Assembly: GCF_025465275.1 (NCBI RefSeq)
Contig: NZ_JAODNK010000073.1
Coordinates: 112,674 to 176,673, forward strand
Length of the DNA stretch: 64,000 nucleotides
Direction: 5' to 3'
From: Nocardia sp.
GTDB taxonomy: Bacteria; Actinomycetota; Actinomycetes; Mycobacteriales; Mycobacteriaceae
The notes beneath the pieces were generated by a model. It did no database searches and was not told where the DNA came from. It worked only from the letters and a program-made list of their open reading frames with translations. Below are positions 34,815 to 43,303 of the stretch, piece by piece. How positions within the stretch are numbered: position 1 is the first letter of the stretch; each line of letters begins with the position of its first letter. A program made the position numbers and the translations under genes.

Positions 34815-34887
34815 AGGATCGCCCGCAGTGGTGAATCCCCGCGCCGCTGTGGTTGGCGGCAGCGAACCAGAGTCGCGGTCACCGCCG

Positions 34888-36372
34888 CTAGGGGGCGCTC
34901 GGCACGGGATCGGGCTTGCTCGCGCGTTCGAAGCGCATGGCGGGGTCGGTTACCTTGCCGTAGCGGAGTTTCGGGAGGTCGCGGAGGTAGTTCATGTGGA
35001 GTCTCCAAGGGGCGCGGTCGCCTTGTTTGGGGAGGCGGTCGAGGGCGCGCAGGACGTAGCCGGGTTCGAAGTCGAGGAAGGGGGCGGTGCCTACGGAGGG
35101 GTCGCGGATGGGGGTGGCTTTGGCGTAGCCGTGCGAGTCCATATGGCGGAGCAGGCGAACTACGTACTCGCACACCAAGTCTGCCTTGAGAGTCCAGGAG
35201 GCGTTGGTGTAGCCGATGATGAAGGCGAAGTTGGGGACGTCGGAGAGCATCATGGCCTTGTAGGCCATGGAATTCGGGAGTTCGATCGGCTGACCGTCCA
35301 CAGTCAGGGCGATATCACCGAAGGCTACGAGGTTCAATCCCGTTGCGGTGATGATGATGTCGGCCTCGAGGTCGCGGCCCGATTCCAGATGCAGGCCGGT
35401 CTCGGTGAAGGTCTCGATGCGGTCGGTGACCATCTCCAGCTTGTCCTGCCGGATGGCCCGGAACAGATCGCCATTGGGCACCAGGCACAGCCGCTGATCC
35501 CACGGGTTGTACGGCGGATTGAAATGGGTGTCGATGTCGTAACCCGCAGGGAGCCAACGCTCCTGCAGGCCGTGGATCCAGGCGCGCATGCGTTTCGGAT
35601 AACGCTGCGAGATCTGGTACATCGCGGTGCTGAAGCCGACGTTCTTGGCGCGCGCCAATCCGTATGCGGCACGGGCGGGCAGGATTCGGCGCAGGCGGTC
35701 GGCGATCACGTCCCGTGCGGGCATGGAAATGATGTACGACGGTGAGCGCTGCAGCATGACCACGTGCGCGCCCTGTGCGGCCAGCGCCGGTCCCAGAGTT
35801 ACAGCGGTCGCGCCGGAGCCGATGATGACGACCCGCTTACCCGACACCTCCAGCTGGTCCGGCCAGTGCTGCGGATGCACGATAGGACCGGGGAAGCGTT
35901 GCATGCCAGCGAAATCCGGGGTGTAGCCCTCGTCGTAGCGGTAGTAGCCGGAGCAGCTGAACAGGAAGTTCGCGGTAACGCTGACCGATTCGCCGTCATG
36001 GTCTGCGGTCACCGTCCACAGGTCGTCCGCCGAGGACCATTCGGCCCGCACCACCCGGTGCCGGTACCGGATGTGCTTGTCGATCCCGCCCTCGGAGGCG
36101 GTGTCCCGCACGTATTCGAGGATCGAACCGCCGTCGGCAATGGCCTTGTCACCCAGCCACGGCCGGAACCGGTAGCCGAGGGTGAACATATCGGAATCGG
36201 AGCGAATCCCCGGGTAGCGGAACAGATCCCAGGTACCGCCGATCGCATCGCGCATTTCCAGAATTGCGTAGGTGCGCCCCGGAAACGCGCGCTGCACATG
36301 ATAAGCGGCCCCGACACCGGAGAGCCCGGCACCGACAATGAGCACATCGACGTGCTCGGGCGTGCTGCTCAT
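34888..36372 (-). CDS. EthA-like Baeyer-Villiger monooxygenase
   Basis: A 494-residue FAD/NADPH monooxygenase that should insert oxygen next to ketones and oxidise sulphur groups. It is close to EthA of M. tuberculosis throughout, sharing such blocks as GGTWDLFRYPGIRSDSDM, YNPWDQRLCLVPNGDLFRAI and IIITATGLNL. The FAD site GAGLSGVG is at about 15-22, the NADPH site GSGATAV at about 183-189, and the BVMO fingerprint appears as FPGPIVHPQHWP. ATG 36372 is preceded by AAGGAG. EthA activates the prodrug ethionamide, so this protein may do the same, which is inference. No ethR-like gene adjoins. Confidence 0.9.
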   Translation of the reverse strand: MSSTPEHVDVLIVGAGLSGVGAAYHVQRAFPGRTYAILEMRDAIGGTWDLFRYPGIRSDSDMFTLGYRFRPWLGDKAIADGGSILEYVRDTASEGGIDKHIRYRHRVVRAEWSSADDLWTVTADHDGESVSVTANFLFSCSGYYRYDEGYTPDFAGMQRFPGPIVHPQHWPDQLEVSGKRVVIIGSGATAVTLGPALAAQGAHVVMLQRSPSYIISMPARDVIADRLRRILPARAAYGLARAKNVGFSTAMYQISQRYPKRMRAWIHGLQERWLPAGYDIDTHFNPPYNPWDQRLCLVPNGDLFRAIRQDKLEMVTDRIETFTETGLHLESGRDLEADIIITATGLNLVAFGDIALTVDGQPIELPNSMAYKAMMLSDVPNFAFIIGYTNASWTLKADLVCEYVVRLLRHMDSHGYAKATPIRDPSVGTAPFLDFEPGYVLRALDRLPKQGDRAPWRLHMNYLRDLPKLRYGKVTDPAMRFERASKPDPVPSAP

Positions 36373-36498
36373 CGATACTCCTTCGATTCGCATGATTCCG
36401 GCGCTCGCGGCTGAGCTCGCAAGGTAGCGGCCGGGCGGTGCCTGCGCACCCTGCCACCCAGCGTATCCAGCGTGGAACCTGCACAGGGCCGAAGCGGA

Positions 36499-37341
36499 CT
36501 ACGAACGCGAGAAGAATTCGGCGACGAGTTCGGCGACGAGTTCGGGCGCCCGTTCGTCGATGCCGAAATGGTCGATGCCGGGGAAGGTGTGGCGTTCGGC
36601 GACCGGAATCACGGTGGCCAGCCGGTCGTGATCGGACTCGGTGCTGGCGCGGCGGTCCTCGTCGCCGTCCATGAGCAGAACCGCGGCCGAGATCTCCGAG
36701 TAGTGCGGATAGGTGTCGTTCAGGCGGAGGAGCTCGCGGTGTTCACGCAGGTTCTCAGCGAGTTGGCTTGTGACCACGTCTTTCTGGGATGCCTTCATGA
36801 ACATGGGCATCATGCGGCGGAACATCCAGCGCGGAATCTTGCGCACGCCCTCGGGGCCCATATCGCGGACGAATTCGACAAACGCGTCGAAGGGTTTGCC
36901 CTCGGCGAGATACTTCTCGTAGGCGGGCATCCAGCCTGCGGGCACCGCACCGGCAATGGACACACCAGGCTCGTACAGCGCCAGTTTGCGCACACTCGCA
37001 TTGCCGCGTGCGGCTTCCAGCGCCACCAATCCGCCATAGCTGTGGCCGACAATCAGTTCCGCACCGGTTTTGTCCTGTACCGCGCGCAGATCCGCACAGT
37101 CCTCGGCAATGCTGTAGTTCGCGCTCTGCGGACCACTGTCCCCGCGCCCGCGCCGCTCCATGGTGTGCACGGTGAAATTCGCACCCAGGGCCTGCGCGAA
37201 CCGTGCGAAGCCACGCGCCACCGAGAGTGCGCCCGGCACCACGATCACCGCGGGACCGGTGCCGATGGTCAGATACGCAATGCGCGTCCCATCAGCGGAA
37301 ATCACGGAATCCGCCACTTGCTCGATCTTCGGCTCGGCCAC
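36499..37341 (-). CDS. Alpha/beta hydrolase
   Basis: A 280-residue alpha/beta-fold hydrolase with unknown substrate. The nucleophile elbow GHSYGG and the late GIDHFGI histidine are visible; the oxyanion strand GTGPAVIVVPGAL precedes them. GTG 37341 is preceded at seven bases by GGAGGG; the open frame upstream to 37437 is not needed. It lies 126 bases before the EthA-like gene on the same strand and could follow a monooxygenase by hydrolysing its ester product, a common pairing; this is only suggestive. Confidence 0.82.
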   Translation of the reverse strand: MAEPKIEQVADSVISADGTRIAYLTIGTGPAVIVVPGALSVARGFARFAQALGANFTVHTMERRGRGDSGPQSANYSIAEDCADLRAVQDKTGAELIVGHSYGGLVALEAARGNASVRKLALYEPGVSIAGAVPAGWMPAYEKYLAEGKPFDAFVEFVRDMGPEGVRKIPRWMFRRMMPMFMKASQKDVVTSQLAENLREHRELLRLNDTYPHYSEISAAVLLMDGDEDRRASTESDHDRLATVIPVAERHTFPGIDHFGIDERAPELVAELVAEFFSRS

Positions 37342-37456
37342 GAGAATCCCTCCGACCATCGCCCGTGCGCACCCTGAAATCGCACAGCCACAACGGTATT
37401 CCGAGGCCACACTACGCCCCGCCCCGGACACCCGCATCGCATCGATCCGGGCAGCC

Positions 37457-37517
37457 GATCACCAGGAACTGAGGGCGGCATCGTGCGAGAGCGTCCCACC
37501 TTCAGTTCCTGGTGATC
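37457..37517. repeat. Inverted-repeat element, copy B
   Basis: GATCACCAGGAACTGA (37457-37472) and TCAGTTCCTGGTGATC (37502-37517) are perfect inverted repeats around 29 bases. The arms share ACCAGGAACTG and, just inside, GGCGG with copy A at 25548-25604. The element lies between the alpha/beta hydrolase start and the recD stop. Confidence 0.7.
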
Positions 37518-37526
37518 ATGAAATGG

Positions 37527-39410
37527 CTAGGCGCGCAGGCCGCTGGCGCGCAGGACGCGGCGGCCGATGGCGGCGCGGATGGATTCCTCTGTGCCGAGGA
37601 CTCGGACGTGGCGGCGGGCGCGGGTGATGGCTGTGTAGAGCAGTTCTCGGGTGAGGAGGGTGGATTCGGGGCCGGGGAGGACGACCGAGACGGTGTCGTA
37701 CTGGCTGCCCTGGCTGCGGTGGATGGTCATGGCGTAGACGGTGCTGACGCCGGGGAACTGGGTGGGGTGCACCAGGTACGGCTCGGTGCCGCGTTGCAGG
37801 GCTGCGCGCAGGGTGCCGTCGGGGGCGCGCACGATGACGCCGGTGTCGCCGTTGTAGATGCGGGCCTCGTGATCATTGGCGGTGACCAGCAGCGGCTGCC
37901 CCGGATACCAGTGTCCGGGACCGGGATCGGTGCTGATTCCGGCGGCGACCACCCAGCTCGCGGCCAGGCGGTCCCAGCGTTCGACGCCGTACGGGCCCTG
38001 GCGGTGCGCGCAGAGCAGGCGATGCGATTCCAGCGCCGTGAGCGCGGCGGTGGCATTGCCGGCGACGGCGGCATCGGTGGCGGTCTGCGCGGCCCGCAGT
38101 ACGTCGGCGCGCACCTGCGCGGTGTCGTCGGGGCCGTGCAGGGTCAGTTCGGTGCCGCCCGCGACGAGCAGCTCCCAGGCGGTATCCGCATCGCCGGCGC
38201 GCACGGCTACGGCGAGTTCGGCAATGCGACCGCCGAAGCGACGGCCCCGGGTGAGGCGAACGATGCCGCCGCGCAGTCGTTCTCGCTCGCGGGCGGAGAG
38301 CGCATCGGGATGGCCTGCGGTAGCGCGCAATTCGCCGCCGAGGATCGTATCCAGGGCCGGATTCGCCTGGCCCGCAATCGGTCCGGCGACGAGGTCGGCG
38401 AGCACCGCGCCGGCGTCGACAGAGGCCAGCTGATCCGGGTCACCGACGAGCACCAGGCGGGCATCGGGCCGGACGGCGGGCAGCAACCGGCTCATCATGG
38501 TCAGCGACACCATGGAGGTTTCGTCGACCACGATCACGTCATAGGGCAGCCGGTTGAATTCGTGATGCTTGAATCGGCTCGCGCCACCACGCTGCCAGCC
38601 CAGCAGGCGGTGCAGGGTGGCGGCGGTGAGCTCGGGCAGGCCGATGTCACCGGCCTGCTCGCGCACCGACTCCTGCAGTCGCGCTGCGGCTTTGCCGGTA
38701 GGTGCGGCCAGGGCGATGCGCAGCGCGGGCGCGCCCGGCACGGCCTGCTGATGGGCCACCAGCAGCGCCAGCACGCGCGCGATGGTGTGGGTCTTACCGG
38801 TGCCCGGGCCACCCGCCACGACGGTGGTCCACTGCGTGGCGGCCAGCGCCACCGCCAGCCGCTGCCGATCCGGTGGCTCCCCCGGCCCGCCCTCACCGGG
38901 GAACAGCCGATTCAGCTCGCGCCGAACCAGTTCCGCATCCACCATGGGCTGGGTGGTGGAACGCTCGGTGAGCACCTGCCGAATAGTCTCTTCCTGCCGG
39001 TAGTACCGATCCAGGTAGAGCAGCGGACCCGCCTCCGACCCAGGTGGATCGATCAACCGCAGGGGTCGCAGCGGCCCCGCCGAACTCCCGCACACCAGCG
39101 GACTCTTCCGCAGCGCCGCAATCACCTCGTCCACATCCGGCCACGGCAGCGTCGCCGGATCGATCGAAGACTCCTCGGTCCCTTCGGCATCCACACCGAT
39201 CTCGTGCATCCGCCGCACTTCCAAGCACACCGACCCGGACCGCACCGCGCGCACAGCCAGCGCGGTCGCGAAAAGCGCCGTCTCCGAATTCTCCTGCCCC
39301 AACCGCCCCAGCCGATACGCCACATGCAGATCCGCCGCCGACAACACCCCGGCGGCGTTGAACGTCTGCAACAGCCCAGTGCCTCGCTGTGCCAACTGAA
39401 TCGACGTCAT
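37527..39410 (-). CDS. recD: RecBCD helicase subunit RecD
   Basis: RecD is the 5'-3' helicase of the RecBCD double-strand break repair complex. The 627-residue protein, from ATG 39410, carries Walker A GGPGTGKT at residues 200-207, the DEAD-box-like VVDETSMVS, the motif III GDPDQLASV and motif VI-type TIHRSQGSQYD near the C-terminus, then YTAITRAR. Length fits actinobacterial RecD. A GTG at 39446 is an alternative start. The gene is third in the recC-recB-recD order, 121 bases from the recB stop. Confidence 0.93.
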   Translation of the reverse strand: MTSIQLAQRGTGLLQTFNAAGVLSAADLHVAYRLGRLGQENSETALFATALAVRAVRSGSVCLEVRRMHEIGVDAEGTEESSIDPATLPWPDVDEVIAALRKSPLVCGSSAGPLRPLRLIDPPGSEAGPLLYLDRYYRQEETIRQVLTERSTTQPMVDAELVRRELNRLFPGEGGPGEPPDRQRLAVALAATQWTTVVAGGPGTGKTHTIARVLALLVAHQQAVPGAPALRIALAAPTGKAAARLQESVREQAGDIGLPELTAATLHRLLGWQRGGASRFKHHEFNRLPYDVIVVDETSMVSLTMMSRLLPAVRPDARLVLVGDPDQLASVDAGAVLADLVAGPIAGQANPALDTILGGELRATAGHPDALSARERERLRGGIVRLTRGRRFGGRIAELAVAVRAGDADTAWELLVAGGTELTLHGPDDTAQVRADVLRAAQTATDAAVAGNATAALTALESHRLLCAHRQGPYGVERWDRLAASWVVAAGISTDPGPGHWYPGQPLLVTANDHEARIYNGDTGVIVRAPDGTLRAALQRGTEPYLVHPTQFPGVSTVYAMTIHRSQGSQYDTVSVVLPGPESTLLTRELLYTAITRARRHVRVLGTEESIRAAIGRRVLRASGLRA

Positions 39411-39531
39411 CGAACCGCCACCCGACCGAAGCCCGCCATGCCACACTGGCCGCGTCCCAATCGGTTTCGGTGGATCCCGGCCAAACGCACGCCGGGATGA
39501 CGGGGGGATGTCACGACTTCACGCGTGCGAC

Positions 39532-42500
39532 TCAACGGTCTGCCTCCGGGTTCGTCAGTTCGCCTGCGAGCAGGAGGGAGAGGTCCTCTACCAGGGCAGC
39601 GGGGGGCTTCCAGTCGAAGACGCCGCAGCCGTTCGGGGTGTCGGGGCCGATCATGCCGCGGACGAAGAGGTAGCGGATGCCGCCGAGGTGCTGGGCCGGG
39701 TTGTAGCCGGGGAGGCGCCAGCGCAGGTAGCGGTGCAGGGCAGCGGAATACAGGATGGCCTGGAGGGGGTAGTGGGAGCGCATCATTTCGGCGGCCATGC
39801 GTTCGTGGGTGTAGTGGGCGACGGTGAGGTCGCCGGTGCCGATGCGGTTGGTCTTGTAGTCGACTACGACGAAAGACGGGCCGGCGGTGCGCAATACGGC
39901 GTCGATACTGCCGGTGAGGTAGCCGCGCAGCGGGGTGTCGTCCAGGTGCGCGAGCTGGTCGGCATAGGGGGCGAAAACATCGTCGGCGGCGAGATGGCAA
40001 CGCAGTAGGTCGGCAATGCGGCGCACCGTGACCCGGGTCGGGGTGGGGTTGTCGCCACCGGCGAGGGGCAGTTCGAAATCCAGTTCGCTGAGCCGGTCGC
40101 GGGCGGAAATCTGTGCCAGGGAACCGAATCCGATCGGGGTGTGCATGACCGCGAGGAGTGCGTCGGCGAGCACCTCCGGATCGGCGTCGAACATCTGCTC
40201 GGCGACGGCGTGCCGGCAGCGGGTCTGCATTTCGGCGGCCAGATCGATGGCATCGGTGTCGACATACTCCAGGATTTCGTGCACGAGCGTGCCGAATTCC
40301 GCGCCATAGGGCAGCGTATTCATGAGAGACGGTGCGGCGGTGGCGAAGACGTCCACAGCGTCCTCGAGCACGCTCGGGGTCTCTGGCTCATCGCTGACGC
40401 CGCCACCGTCGGGCTGATCCCCGACAGGCACGGTATCGTGCGCGCCGGCGGTGAGTGCCGAGTACGAGGTGCGCCGCCACTCCTGATCCAGGGTGCGGTC
40501 GAAATGCGCGACGGCCAAGGTTTCAGGCATGGACGCCGCGTGGTCGCGTTGCAGCCTGGCACGCCTTATCTCGTGTACCGGCTCGACGGCGATCACGCCC
40601 GGTTCAGCGGTCGACGCCCATTCCGAAATGCGTTTGAGCACTACCGAATCGGCCGGTACCGCGACCTTGTCGGCCACCGCCGGACTGCCGGGCTCACGGC
40701 CCAGAATCATGCGGTGCAGCGGCGCGGTCTGGGTGTCGAAGGCCGGTGCCCACCAGGCCACCACCTGTGCGCCCGCACGGGTGAGCGCCACATACAGCAG
40801 CCGCAGTTCCTCGGCGGCCTCCTCGGACTCGGCGCGCGGCTTGCGGGTGCTGTATCCGGAGGCGTCCGGGCCACCGACATCGAGCACGCGGCGACCCTGC
40901 TCGTCGTGGAAAAGCAGCGTCGGCGGATTGCGCAGTTTGGCGGCATCCCATGCGAAAGGCAGGTAGACGACCGGGAATTCGAGCCCTTTACTGGCGTGCA
41001 CGGTGGCTATCTGCACGGCTGCGGCATCGCGGTCCAGGCGGCGACTGCGGCCCGCGACGCTACCGGAGGCGGGATCGCGCACCCGATCACCGAGCCAGCG
41101 GGTGAGCGCGCTCAGGCCCACACCCTCACGCAGCGCGGCATCGTCGAGGAGTTGGGCAATGTGGCGCAGGTCGGTGAGTTGCCGCTCGCCGCCTTCCAGC
41201 GCGAGCAGTCGCGGGGCCAGGCGGGTTTCCGCGCTCATCTTCTCGAAGACGGCGGCGAATCCGGCGCGGGCGAACAGCCGTGCCGAGTCTCGCAATTCGG
41301 CGCTCAGCCGTCCGACGAGATCCGCTCCGCCGGAATCGATCTCGTCCGCTGCGAGCCCGAGCAGCGCGGTACCGGCGGCCAGGCGCACCCGATCGGCGCG
41401 GTGCGGCTGCTCCAGAGCGTGCAGCACCCACAGCCATTCGGTGGCCGACGGTGTGCCGAATACGCTCGCGCCGCCTGCCAGCACCGAGGCCACTCCGGCC
41501 AGCTCCAGCTCCTTGCGCACCAGGTCGAGCTGATTGCGATTGCGCACCAGGATTGCGATATCACCGGGACCGAGCGGCCTCTCGCCCGCGGTCCCGGCAT
41601 TGATGCGCGTCCCGGACTCGAGCAATCGCACGATATCCGCCGCCACATCGGTGGCAATGCGTTCCCGCTGCCGCCCGACGGTCGGATAGCCGGACCGGTT
41701 CAGCGCTCCCGCGCCGGTGCGCGGAAGACACCGCAGCCGGAACGGAATCACCGATTCGGGTGCTCCGGAAAGCCGGGTGTAGGGACGGGTCGCCGCCACC
41801 GCGTGCACGGTAATTTCCTTGTGCCCCAGCGCCGCACCACCGTGCAGGTGCTCCAGGGCGGCGAGCAGTCCGGCGTCACTACGACGGTTGGTGGTGAGCT
41901 CACGCCGAGAATCGGCGTGCGCCACCGCATCCAGATAACTCAGCACCTCAGCGCCGCGGAAAGCGTAGATCGCCTGCTTGGGGTCGCCGACCAGCACCAG
42001 CGTGGTGTGCCCATGGAAGGCGCGCCGCAGAATGTCCCACTGCAGCGGATCGGTGTCCTGGAATTCGTCGACCAGCGCCACCTGGAACCGGTCCCGAATC
42101 CGCTGGCAGGCCCGCGGCCCGTGCTCCGAATCGGCCAGCACATCGTGCAGCAGCACCAGCAGATCGTCGAAGTCCCGAAGCCCCGAAAGCTGTTTGCGCC
42201 GGGCGGTTTCCGCGCGCGCCGCCTTCGCGAACGCCACCCGCTCGCCCGCCGGATCGTCGTCGGACTCGGCCTCCGGCACCAGCATGGCGGCGCCGTCGCC
42301 CACCGCCGCGGCAGCCAGCCGCTGCGCATCGGCCGGACTGAACGGCGGGATGTCCCGCGCGTACCGGCTCAGATACAGATCATCGGCAACGGTGGACACC
42401 ACCTCATCGACGTTCTCCACCAACCGCACTCCGGGGTCCTGCTCCCCCGCCAACCCCAGCTCGTCCAGCATCCGCTGACAGAAACTGTGCGTGGTCGCAA

Positions 42501-43254
42501 TCGTCCCGGCATCGAAATCCGACAGCGCCGCCAGCAACCGCTCGCGCCGCGCCGCCACCTCCCCCGGATTCGCCTGCGCCAGATGCCGAATCAGCTCATC
42601 CCCCTGCGCCTGCGCCCGCTCCGGATCAGCCAGCGCCGCCGCCACCGCTACGAACCGATCCCGCGTCCGCTCCCGCAACTCCTGCGTGGCCGCCCGGCTG
42701 AACGTCACCAGCAGCAGCTCCGAAATATCGACCCCGGCCTCGGCCACGAAACGCACCGCCAGCCCGACGATCGCGTACGTCTTCCCCGTCCCCGCACTCG
42801 CCTCCAGCACCGTCGTCCCCACCGGCAACGGCCCGGTCAGCTGAAATCCATTACCCAAATCTCCGACCGAAGTGTCGGCATTCGAATCCACGGAGGTAGC
42901 ACCCGATCCGGTTGCCGATCCCGGCTCATCCGCTGCCGCCCAGAGTCCGTCGCCTATCGGCCGAGATGTCCCGGCATCGACCCCTTCCGCGCGAGACCCG
43001 GTCAGCTCACCCGACCGGCGGCCCTGCTCACGTGCGCCATCGACCGAACCCCGCGCATCGCCATCAGCGGCGCGGCCGTTCTCAGGGACGACGCCTTCGA
43101 CCAGGCTGAAGAGATCCGCGCCGTCGTCGCCGGCCGGAGCATGGCCGGGGTGTGAGTCGCCGCCCGCCGCGTCGCCGCTGCGGCGACGGGCGCGGGTGGC
43201 CGCCGGGCGGACGTCGAGGTCCGGGTCGGCGATCGAGAACAGGTCGTCGGTCAT
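39532..43254 (-). CDS. recB: RecBCD subunit RecB with long N-terminal extension
   Basis: RecB supplies the 3'-5' UvrD-type helicase and the only nuclease of RecBCD. The 1240-residue protein has Walker A EASAGTGKT at about 151-159, helicase motifs including LLVTFSRAATQELRER, VDEFQDTDPLQW, GDPKQAIYAFRGAE and TVHASKGLEFPVV, and the nuclease motif VVVDYKTNRIG near 1145-1155. Residues 1-135 are an Asp/Gly/Ala-rich, probably disordered extension that is unusual for RecB; it contains DDLFSI (3-8) and ADLFSL (46-51). If translation began later the extension would vanish, but ATG 43254 is the only plausible start I see. Confidence 0.92.
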   Translation of the reverse strand: MTDDLFSIADPDLDVRPAATRARRRSGDAAGGDSHPGHAPAGDDGADLFSLVEGVVPENGRAADGDARGSVDGAREQGRRSGELTGSRAEGVDAGTSRPIGDGLWAAADEPGSATGSGATSVDSNADTSVGDLGNGFQLTGPLPVGTTVLEASAGTGKTYAIVGLAVRFVAEAGVDISELLLVTFSRAATQELRERTRDRFVAVAAALADPERAQAQGDELIRHLAQANPGEVAARRERLLAALSDFDAGTIATTHSFCQRMLDELGLAGEQDPGVRLVENVDEVVSTVADDLYLSRYARDIPPFSPADAQRLAAAAVGDGAAMLVPEAESDDDPAGERVAFAKAARAETARRKQLSGLRDFDDLLVLLHDVLADSEHGPRACQRIRDRFQVALVDEFQDTDPLQWDILRRAFHGHTTLVLVGDPKQAIYAFRGAEVLSYLDAVAHADSRRELTTNRRSDAGLLAALEHLHGGAALGHKEITVHAVAATRPYTRLSGAPESVIPFRLRCLPRTGAGALNRSGYPTVGRQRERIATDVAADIVRLLESGTRINAGTAGERPLGPGDIAILVRNRNQLDLVRKELELAGVASVLAGGASVFGTPSATEWLWVLHALEQPHRADRVRLAAGTALLGLAADEIDSGGADLVGRLSAELRDSARLFARAGFAAVFEKMSAETRLAPRLLALEGGERQLTDLRHIAQLLDDAALREGVGLSALTRWLGDRVRDPASGSVAGRSRRLDRDAAAVQIATVHASKGLEFPVVYLPFAWDAAKLRNPPTLLFHDEQGRRVLDVGGPDASGYSTRKPRAESEEAAEELRLLYVALTRAGAQVVAWWAPAFDTQTAPLHRMILGREPGSPAVADKVAVPADSVVLKRISEWASTAEPGVIAVEPVHEIRRARLQRDHAASMPETLAVAHFDRTLDQEWRRTSYSALTAGAHDTVPVGDQPDGGGVSDEPETPSVLEDAVDVFATAAPSLMNTLPYGAEFGTLVHEILEYVDTDAIDLAAEMQTRCRHAVAEQMFDADPEVLADALLAVMHTPIGFGSLAQISARDRLSELDFELPLAGGDNPTPTRVTVRRIADLLRCHLAADDVFAPYADQLAHLDDTPLRGYLTGSIDAVLRTAGPSFVVVDYKTNRIGTGDLTVAHYTHERMAAEMMRSHYPLQAILYSAALHRYLRWRLPGYNPAQHLGGIRYLFVRGMIGPDTPNGCGVFDWKPPAALVEDLSLLLAGELTNPEADR

Positions 43255-43303
43255 CCGCGCCTTTCGTTTTCGGGGGCGGACCGCGGGGTCGGGTGCGGGG
43301 TGA

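Noticed and set aside
37512..39500. 662-codon plus-strand open frame opposite recD
   Set aside because: High-GC antisense shadow with Gly/Arg-rich, His-rich translation and no domain.
40141..43155. 1004-codon plus-strand open frame opposite recB
   Set aside because: Shadow of recB; its translation is Arg/His-rich without recognisable motifs.
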